Shown: piece by piece, positions 57,255 through 64,000 of the stretch
How the letters are laid out: each line of letters begins with the position of its first letter
How positions within the stretch are numbered: position 1 is the first letter of the stretch
Origin: Dichetophora obliterata
Taxonomy: Eukaryota > Arthropoda > Insecta > Diptera > Sciomyzidae
DNA: 64,000 bases
NCBI GenBank assembly: GCA_963920525.1
Contig: OY986437.1
Location: forward strand, 61,355,330-61,419,329
Direction of reading: 5' to 3'
Made by a program: the position numbers and the translations under genes
The notes under the pieces: model-generated
Told to the model about the DNA's origin: nothing
Seen by the model: only the letters and a program-made list of their open reading frames with translations
Database searches by the model: none

Positions 57255-57645
57255 TATGATTTAAACTATCAAACATTTAGAATTTGTATTTAAATCATAT
57301 AAATTCATTATTTTTAATAGTTTTTTCGTTGACTTAACGAAAATTTTCATTAAAGTTTATGAACGAGTTCACAAGTTTTAATGAAAGCAATTCGTAAATA
57401 TTTCTTCAAAGTAACTCTGAAACATGAATTTATGAATAAGTTAATGAACAGTCTTCATTAAAATTGCCAAACAATCTCGTCGTCTAACGGAACATTGCTT
57501 TATTGTAGCGTTGGGTAAGGACACAAATTGTTCTACTTCATTGTTGTTTGTGAAAAGTAATAAGTTAAAAGTCCTTAGAAGTAAATTAAAGATTAATAAA
57601 AGTGTATTTGCCAGTGATTAAAATATTTAACGTCAAGAATAAAAA

Positions 57646-57859
57646 ATGTTTTGTGCTTTGTGCAAAAATGAATACAAAAATATAGATATCTTTGTAGAAC
57701 ATATAAAAAACTGCATTTTATTTCTGAAAAGGACAAGTTGCGTTGTGAATTTTATGCACAATTGTTTGATGGTGTTAATATTTATAAAAGACATGTTAAA
57801 AGAAAGCATTCTGATTTAGAGTCTTATAAAACAAAAACTATTGGCAAATGTTTGCAGTA
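57646..57859 (+). pseudogene. C2H2-type zinc-finger ORF fragment inside the CAC-TIR element
   Basis: ATG at 57646: MFCALCKNEYKNIDIFVEHI, a Cys-x2-Cys ... His pattern. After a one-base frame change the sequence continues KDKLRCEFYAQLFDGVNIYK, RHVKRKHSDLESYK to a TAA at about 57857. The second part has the -F----Y-RH---H arrangement of a degenerate C2H2 finger. N-terminal C2H2 fingers occur in some animal DNA-transposon proteins; no transposase core follows. Function inferred only from the pattern. Confidence 0.5.
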
Positions 57860-58199
57860 ATCAAAAACAAAAAGAAGCGCTAGCGCTCCGAACTGTGCAG
57901 TCGACGAGTGTGTTGCCAACGAGTGTATTACCAACGAAGCCGATCGCATTGCTAGCGCAGACTAGTCAGTCAATTTTTGCTTGAAATACTTCTTAATTTT
58001 GCGAATCAATTTCTTCCTTAAATACTTTAATTATTTTCATTTTATGTAATAAAATAACACTTCTTTTTTGCCATTTTTACTCAAGACTGTAAGCATATTA
58101 ATAAAATAATTAAAATGTATGTTACATATACATACTTTTGAATATTAAAAAAATATCTTTTCATTTAAATTTATTAGGTAAAGTGTGTAAATATTCCAC

Positions 58200-58560
58200 C
58201 ATTTCTTTCATCAATTTCCTAAATAAAAAATTTAGTCATATTTCCATTAAAATTGCATAAAATTTGAATGAACTTCTTCATTAATTTTATGACCTTTTCA
58301 TTAATTTAAATGAAATTGTTCATTTAAATTTTTGAACTTTTTCATTAGTTTAATGAAATTCTTCATTAAATTAGTTTTTTTCCTAATTTTACGAACATAT
58401 TCATAAAGTTTAATGATTTTTCATTTATTTTAATGATTTTATACATTAAACTTTAATGAAATTTTTCATTAAATTATACGTAATCATGAAAACCGTTCAT
58501 TAAATTTTAACAAACGTGTGCGTTGATTCAAAAAGAACGAATATTTTCATTAAAACAACG
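58200..58560. repeat. Dense TTCATTAAA / TTTAATGAA array
   Basis: More than a dozen variants of TTCATTAA(A/T)T and its inverse, often as facing pairs separated by a few bases (for example TTCATTAGTTTAATGAAATT). They form the right subterminal region of the CAC-TIR element. Similar words lie inside its left end (53212-53275). Confidence 0.8.
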
Positions 58561-58601
58561 CACAAAATCACTAATTTTATGCACATTTTCCGTTCCGTGC
58601 A

Positions 58602-58844
58602 GATTTGGCCCCCAGCTACTACTGGCTCTTTGCTGACCTCAAAAAAATGCTTGCCGGCAAGAGATTTGACTCTAATAAAGAGGTGATGGCTGAAACTGAA
58701 ACTTATTTTGAGGCGAAGCACAAATCGTTCTACAAAACCGGTATTGAAAAGTTAGAAAAGCGGTGGAATAAATGTATGCTCCTGAAGGAACATATTTTGA
58801 TGAATAAAGAAGAATATTTGCAAAACAGTTTTTTTATTACTTAG
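58602..58844 (+). pseudogene. mariner transposase C-terminal piece, third catalytic Asp lost
   Basis: DLAPSYYWLFADLKKMLAGK, then RFDSNKEVMAETETYFEAK, ending at a stop at 58842-58844. Mariners have DLAPSDYYLF; the Asp that should lie 34 residues after the second Asp is Tyr here. Joins in frame with the piece ending at 53195. Confidence 0.88.
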
Positions 58845-59127
58845 TCTCGGGACTTATTGGATATACATAACAATCATGTGTTATGTTTGGGATATAAAAA
58901 TTTGAGGACTCCTTAAGAAATTTGCTAGATTCTTTCTTGTGTTATAACGCCTATTTACCGCAAAAAAATCGCATTTTTTAAAATCACATTTCATTCAAAC
59001 GGCTGTAAAAGTCTCATTGCTCAACAACAAAAACAAATTAGTATAAGATAAACAAAGGAATCGTATTTTCAATTAAAAATATATTTAAATTAAAAAAAAA
59101 ATAAAAATCTAATTGTAAAATATTGCA

Positions 59128-59206
59128 GAGCTCGTGGCGTAGTGGTTAAGTACTTGACCCATTAGTTATAAAACCCTGGTTCAATTCCCACCATCTTCAG
59201 AGAATG
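59128..59206 (+). repeat. tRNA-derived SINE head (A and B boxes)
   Basis: An A-box-like TGGCGTAGTGG (59135-59145) and B-box GGTTCAATTCC (59178-59188) are spaced as in tRNA genes. The 5' GAGCTCG has no pairing partner at the 3' end and the T-arm is imperfect, so this is a SINE head rather than a functional tRNA. Confidence 0.55.
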
Positions 59207-59880
59207 GTTTTTTTATGGAAGTTAGTATTTCCTTCGGGTTATTTGTGAACAAACATACTAATGGTATTCACTACATTTAATAAGCCCTGCTAACTTGCTA
59301 AACTTAACAAATTTGTTAAGTCCTGTCAAAATTTTGTATGGGAAAACACTTAGCAGCTTATTAGCAAGTTAACAAGCTCAGCACCGTGTTTTTGTTTGGC
59401 AGATACCATTTTTTAAGTCGGAAACATCAAACTTATTGAGTGTAGTGATAAATCGTTTTGGGAATGTGTTCTAACAAGTACCAAATTATTTTTGATTTGT
59501 AGCTTCAAAGTAAAAAACTGCCTTTTATTAATAAAAAAATAAAATTTTGTATGGGGTTGGTAGAGATTTAAATCATTTCAAAGTTTCTGAGTAGCAAGTG
59601 TATCAAATTTGTAAAACGTACTGTAATATAAAAATTTAAATACATTTTTGGTTGCTGAGTTCCGGTTACACGAGTTTTTAAAACCACATATTTTTTTGCT
59701 GTAGAAGTCTGTTGTTTTGGCACATGATTGTAAAATGTCTGAGCAGATGCGTTCATATCAACAGCTGCTAACTTTAACAAATTTTACTGAATACCATTAC
59801 TATAATAGCACGAATAATATAATTGATCAATACAAGCTTGGTCGAAACCTTTTTTTAGTCCAAAAGTGGAAAGGTTAAAA
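59207..59880. other. Non-coding stretch with a small inverted repeat
   Basis: Around 59288-59395, GCTAACTTGCTAA and TTAGCAAGTTAAC form an inverted pair, with a perfect CTTAACAAATTTGTTAAG palindrome between them. No protein-like ORF. Confidence 0.4.
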
Positions 59881-59892
59881 TATACAATTATT

Positions 59893-60270
59893 ATGAATTA
59901 AGATTGTGAGCTTTAGATCAAGTAAGTTTTCAAGAATATTGAAATAAAATGAAGAAGCAACTAGAACAGATGGCAACCCTTGATAGAGTTGATGGCGGTG
60001 ATCTATAAATAGCCTACTGCTTTGAAATGTCATATGATTAGCAGTCATACAATTCATAAGAATGAATTCCAAAATCTGCACATTCATATGCTGGTTTAAA
60101 CAGTGAGTTGATCACAGCTTAATTACTCAAAGACTACTGAAGAGGAAAATGTAGCGATTTCCGAAACAGACTGTCTAGTCAGCTAAGTGATTGACTCTAT
60201 ACAGAGTTGTTGTTGGTGTTGTTGCCTTCTTGAAAACTTACTTGATCTAAAGCTCACAATCTTAATTCAT
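59893..60270. mobile_element. Short element with perfect 44-bp terminal inverted repeats
   Basis: 59893-59936 and 60227-60270 are exact inverse copies over 44 bp (outer end ATGAATTAAGATTGTGAGCT). The direct repeat AATTATT lies just outside each end (59886-59892; 60273-60279 with two extra bases), a possible target duplication. The 290-bp interior has no long ORF. Perfect TIRs imply a young or conserved structure; superfamily unknown. Confidence 0.8.
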
Positions 60271-60299
60271 GTAATTATTCAATAGATCATAAAAACTAA

Positions 60300-62290
60300 T
60301 TATACAATTATTATTTGGCCGCATCTTAAATTGAGGCCTCACGCCATGCCAGTACAAGCACTGTGTTACTGTGCCACAGAAGCTGTTAAAACTCTTGGCC
60401 GATTGAAGTGAAGCAAATTTCCCTTAAATGCTATGCTTTTATTTCATTAAACACATGACTGTTTACACATTTTACCACTCAGCTTATACCCAATACCCAA
60501 CATCATTTACAAATAAATTAATTTTATCTACACCGTTGGGAACTGAGATTTTCAAAACGATTTTGAAACAAATTAAATATAGCTTCATAAATGTTGGCCC
60601 CCAAACAAAATCTTTTTACATTAGGGACTCACAACAAAGAACTGACATAATATTTTATTTACATAATGTGCTAGTTTCAGCACGTAAAACAAAATGTTGC
60701 TTTGCTGAATACAACCTGGAAAAATGTATAAAATTACAACAAAAGCGTCAAAATTAAATCATTAAATTATGTAATTTTATTATATCCAAGCATTAAAATA
60801 ATAACGCGAAAGAAAGGCAGAGCGGCATTAACAAATTTAAAATTTTTTTTTACTATAATTTTATTTGTCAGTTTTTATTCCACAAGGAATAGTTAATGAA
60901 CTGTGTTAAACTATGCGCAATGATAAAGTCTGTCGGTATAGCAGTGCGCAGACAAGCTGGCAACACCTCGACAATGTTCATTAGTCTGCAACAACTCAGC
61001 AACGACCAACACACAAACTACAACACAATGAAATTGCGAAACATAAAAAATAATCGACTGCATTTTGCACAATTTAGCGTTTGAATTATCTTAATTTTTG
61101 GCTTCCGTTTCCGGTAGAAAGCATTCTGTCGGTTATGCAGAGCAAATTAAGCAGTAGCAGAGGAATGGTGAGGAGAAGATGAACGCGGTTTGAGCTGCAG
61201 CCAAGAAAGATGAATAAAGCGACAGTTTGCGACAAGCTTATATTGCAGACAATTTAATACCTCTTGTCATTAGCGTCAATTGTGAGAGTAGAGAGTATTC
61301 TTCTTGCTGCTCATAACTCAGACGAGCAACAAGCCAATGGATTGCTGTTTTTAAAGCATTGCAATTTTGACAATTCTTCCTGCGAATACAGATTTTAAAA
61401 ATTCTCAAAACAAATTTCGAAAAAATGGCAATACATAAAAAATTTTTTTAATGAAAAGCTCTAAATGCGTTTAAGTTTTTATCTGCACAAAAAAAAGGGT
61501 TAGTCAAAACAAACAAAAAAACAAGGAAAAGGCAAATATTTTTAAATAAAGTTAAAAACAAAGCTTAAAAAAACTTGCAAAATCTCGAAAATCTTAAAAG
61601 TTTCAACAATCTGCATTTTAAATTTAAAAAAGAAAAAATGTGGAAGCCTTTAATCATTTGAAAAAAAATTTTAAGTCAACTTAAAATACAAAAAAAAAAA
61701 CACCTTAAAGCATTTTATAAAATCTCCAAGACCATCGAAAGAAGCCAGAATTATATTCTTCAAAAAATATCTTTCAAAAGCTTTAAGCTTTTTGGATATT
61801 TCATAAATTTTTTAGCTTACATATTAATAAATAAGTAAACTTATTATATCAAAATTTTTTATGTATATGGGGCATTCCATACAAAATTTGCCACCAACAT
61901 TTTTTCCCCATATAATTTTTTTATGGTTTATTAAACAAAAATATTTAATACGTATTATTTTATTTCAGTAAAAAGATTTTTCGAAAAATTTTTTTTTGTT
62001 TATTTTACAATTTTAAAAAGTATGTTTTTCAATCACTTATATACTGCAATAACTGATGAAGATAGAAAAATTTGTCTTAAAGAAGACATGTGCGCCTTTT
62101 TGAAAGCTTTTGACTGATGTTTACTAAGACTAAATTTATTATTTTTGATTGCGAAAATAAAGTTTTGCAAAAAAGTTTTTTTTTAAAGTGGACCAAATTT
62201 TTTTTTAAATAATTGAAATAAAAAAGTGTGTCAAATATTTTTCACTTATGAACCATAAGTTAAATTTTAATGGGAAAAAACAATTTGCCA
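60300..62290. other. Non-coding stretch, no gene recognised
   Basis: A 109-codon open frame at 60428-60757 and a 62-codon frame at 60896-61084 lack motifs and have AT-driven composition; I do not call them genes. 60.85-61.33 kb is somewhat GC-richer and host-like. 61.4-62.3 kb is extremely A/T-rich. Confidence 0.4.
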
Positions 62291-62304
62291 AATTTTGTAT
62301 ATAC

Positions 62305-62390
62305 AGTGGAATTCGGTTATAACGACCCTGAAGGGACCGGAATATTTCGTCGTTACAACCGAATGTCGTTATATGCACACATAATTTTTT
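62305..62390 (+). repeat. pogo/Tigger-like left terminus
   Basis: TACAGTGGAATTCGGTTATA leads into ACGACCCTGAAGGGACC and a second ACAACCGAATGTCGTTATA word in inverse relation. CAGT-GAA--C--TTATA is a typical pogo/Tigger TIR form, following TA. No right end was found before 62918, so this is a fragment. Confidence 0.45.
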
Positions 62391-62917
62391 TTTTATTTCT
62401 TCATTGTTAACTTAATTCATTTATTATAAAGAAAAAAAAGTTATAATCAATAGTAAAAATTAGGGTAAATTAATACAATACGTTTTTTTGTTTCTTTGAC
62501 TTTCTGATAAAAAATATTTTCCTTTTAAAACTTCCTGTTCCAAAACTGTAACACGAACCGTCAAAACTTTTCCTCCTATACACTTTTTACCTTAAAATTT
62601 TAAAATTCTATCGGGCATGAGCTTAAAGAAAATCTTGCTTCATCAGAATTATACATTTTATCTGAGTCCTAATAGCCACCTCGAAGTTTTGGAAAAAAAT
62701 TCTGTAGTCACCTTGGGATACATCACCTGCTTCACCTGAAACCTTGCAGTTAACAATGCAGTGTTGCCATCGAAAATGATAAATCCAACTTTCAGAACAA
62801 GAAAAATTCGTTTTACCTAAAATTTTAACTAAATTATTGGCTTTTTCTTGTAAAATATGATAGGTAAGAGGTATAAATCGCGATTTTTGGATTTTCTACA
62901 TTTTGAGGAGGTGTGAT

Positions 62918-64000
62918 CAGTGTGACCAGAGTGGAATATTATATTCCACTTTGGCATATTTTAGCTTCGGGAAGCATATTTTTTTTTTATAAAAATATGC
63001 AGCATAAAAAGTGGAATATTTTTCGTATGATTATATTTTTCAAAATTCACAAGAATTGCAATAAAAAAATGTCTATTTGGTTACCAAATGGTTGTTTTTT
63101 GGCTATCGACATTTTTTTATTTATCTCTGAACCACCTTGTAAAATGCAATATAAGGAATTCATTTTGTGGTTAACTCCTTCGTTGTCAATTTTATTGCAA
63201 TTCATGTAATAACTTCACGCAGCTTAAAAAGTGAAGTAAATTTGCTTATATGTTTGTTTGGTTAGATTTTTTTTATGGATTATGTTACAGCAGTAAGTAA
63301 TTTACTTAAGAAACCATTAGGGGTATTCACGATGTGTTGTGTTTTCCCTTATATTGTGTATTTTTGATAAATTTTATATATGTAGTAAATTTTTTAATAT
63401 AACAAAAACAAAATTCAGTTTTCAAAATACAACCCTGTCGAAAATATACAAGTTGTGTATTAGATCAGCTGATTGTACAAGCATTTCTACTCAGCATGGA
63501 GCAAGCTAAAGGCTACGCTGTAAGTTTATTTAATAAAAATTAATATAATTGATTTTAAAAATACAATATGTATTTTACTGAAGATTCGATCACAATAAGT
63601 AGTAAGTATTGTAAATTTTGCAAAAATTTATCACAAATGCACCACATCGTGAATACCACTATTATTGCTAACAATAGCTATTTCTTTTAACTATTTTAAA
63701 ATGTGGATTCAAAACAATAAAGCAGAAAAAAGTTATTGATCAAAGTTCGGAATCTGAAGATTTATCAAAATTTGTGCTTTTCTCGCTTAGCTTACCATTT
63801 AGCAATGCTGAGGTTGAGAACATTTTTAGTTAAATGAATCTTTCTTATTTAAACGAAAATTCGAAATAGAATGCAAGAAAAACTCTTAAATAATTTGTTG
63901 AATGTAAATCCATGGATGCATGCTCAAAAAAGTGTTGTAATGCCTATCAAATACCAGATAGCTTAATAAAAAAATTTAATAATGCGAATTTCTATGATAA
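62918..64000 (+). mobile_element. hAT-like element copy B, continues beyond the window
   Basis: Starts CAGTGTGACCAGAGTGGAAT at 62918 and aligns with copy A (51446-52535) to the end of the window, with scattered substitutions and small indels. It carries the same nested MITE (63319-63660, ATT duplications) and the start of the hAT C-terminal domain remnant. The right end is outside the window. Confidence 0.8.
63319..63660. mobile_element. MITE nested in hAT copy B
   Basis: TIRs AGGGGTATTCACGATGTG and inverted AGTGGTATTCACGATGTGG; ATT at 63316-63318 and 63661-63663. Orthologous position to the MITE in copy A. Its TIRs are slightly better matched to each other than those in copy A. Confidence 0.72.

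Larger units (their letters stand above)
53265..57312. mobile_element. Composite 4-kb insertion flanked by a 14-bp direct repeat
   Basis: ATAAATTCATTATT occurs at 53265-53278 and 57299-57312; the sequence between is absent from the expected CAC-TIR element. The insert consists of a 320-bp unit (53276-53595), a spacer interrupted by a hAT (53614-56690), a second near-identical unit (56932-57254), and a 44-bp inverted copy of part of that unit. Without the hAT it would be about 935 bp. The class of element is unknown. Because the surrounding sequence is itself repetitive (TTCATT words), the 14-bp repeat could be pre-existing rather than a target duplication. Confidence 0.5.
53196..58599 (+). 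mobile_element. CAC-TIR element with subterminal repeats (CMC/EnSpm candidate), non-autonomous
   Basis: Inserted into the mariner between codons of PPYSP and DLAPS with a CA duplication (53194-53195, 58600-58601). Ends: left CATGGAAAAATATAATTCAT, inverted right CACGGAACGGAAAATGTGCA. Both subterminal regions are packed with TTCATTAAA / TTTATGAAC words in both orientations (53212-53275 and especially 57330-57480 and 58200-58560). CAC- ends, a 2-bp duplication and subterminal repeat arrays are hallmarks of CMC (CACTA) elements, but no transposase is present to confirm this. Without its nested insertion it would be about 1.37 kb. A C2H2-type ORF fragment lies at 57646. Confidence 0.6.
51320..58870 (+). 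mobile_element. DD34D mariner broken by two separate insertions
   Basis: Three blocks of one mariner transposase lie in order: 51320-51445 (N-terminus), 52836-53195 (catalytic core), and 58602-58844 (C-terminus). The first gap holds a hAT relic plus a loss of over 100 mariner codons. The second gap is an insertion at 53196-58599 that divides the PPYSP/DLAPS motif cleanly. Outer mariner TIRs were not securely identified. Confidence 0.82.

Noticed and set aside
59128..59206. Functional tRNA gene
   Set aside because: A and B boxes are present but the acceptor stem and T-stem do not pair.
60428..60757. 109-codon open frame
   Set aside because: No recognisable domain, AT-driven residues, no neighbouring transposon feature; could be real but cannot be supported.

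Overview
The window looks like AT-rich, gene-poor nuclear DNA of a higher fly. A tephritid fruit fly is the best guess: the most diagnostic element is a mariner of DD41D spacing, a lineage first described from Ceratitis rosa, and it sits among CR1-like LINEs, piggyBac and hAT elements. This assignment is inference. I found no convincing host gene, rRNA, intact tRNA or CRISPR array; nearly all recognisable coding sequence is transposon-derived.

Region by region. 1-13 kb is mostly non-coding DNA with small tandem repeats, an interleaved pair of inverted-repeat structures (4.5-6.0 kb) carrying an RNase H fragment, AT-rich TIR-bounded repeats (7.3-8.3 and 11.95-12.94 kb), and two short unassigned ORFs. 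13.3-19.1 kb holds two CR1-like non-LTR elements in the same orientation: a broken copy split by a 282-bp MITE with an 8-bp target duplication, then a near full-length copy with a PHD-type ORF1 (one in-frame TAG) and an intact endonuclease/reverse transcriptase ORF2. 19.1-28.9 kb is a DNA-transposon cluster: a 320-bp MITE, a decayed piggyBac (+), a DD41D mariner, a decayed piggyBac (-), a 2000-bp piggyBac with both TIRs and TTAA duplications, and the end of a hAT element (-).

29-50 kb has a 251-bp MITE, a truncated CR1-like LINE (31.6-33.5 kb), two tandem-repeat blocks (35.3-35.9 and 36.7-37.3 kb), a long CR1-like LINE on the minus strand (41.6-37.8 kb), and a jockey/I-like LINE (44.1-50.0 kb) split by a fourth CR1-like LINE (45.35-48.24 kb).

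50-64 kb contains a large palindrome and then the most striking structure: a DD34D mariner (about 51.3-58.86 kb) broken by a hAT relic and by a CAC-TIR element of unclear superfamily. That element contains a 4-kb insertion with a 14-bp flanking repeat, which contains a 3077-bp hAT with a perfect 8-bp duplication, which contains a 267-bp MITE with a TA duplication. A second copy of the hAT relic runs off the right edge.

No cooperating gene system is visible. The biology here is the layered history of mobile elements; their order of insertion can be read from target-site duplications and interrupted reading frames.
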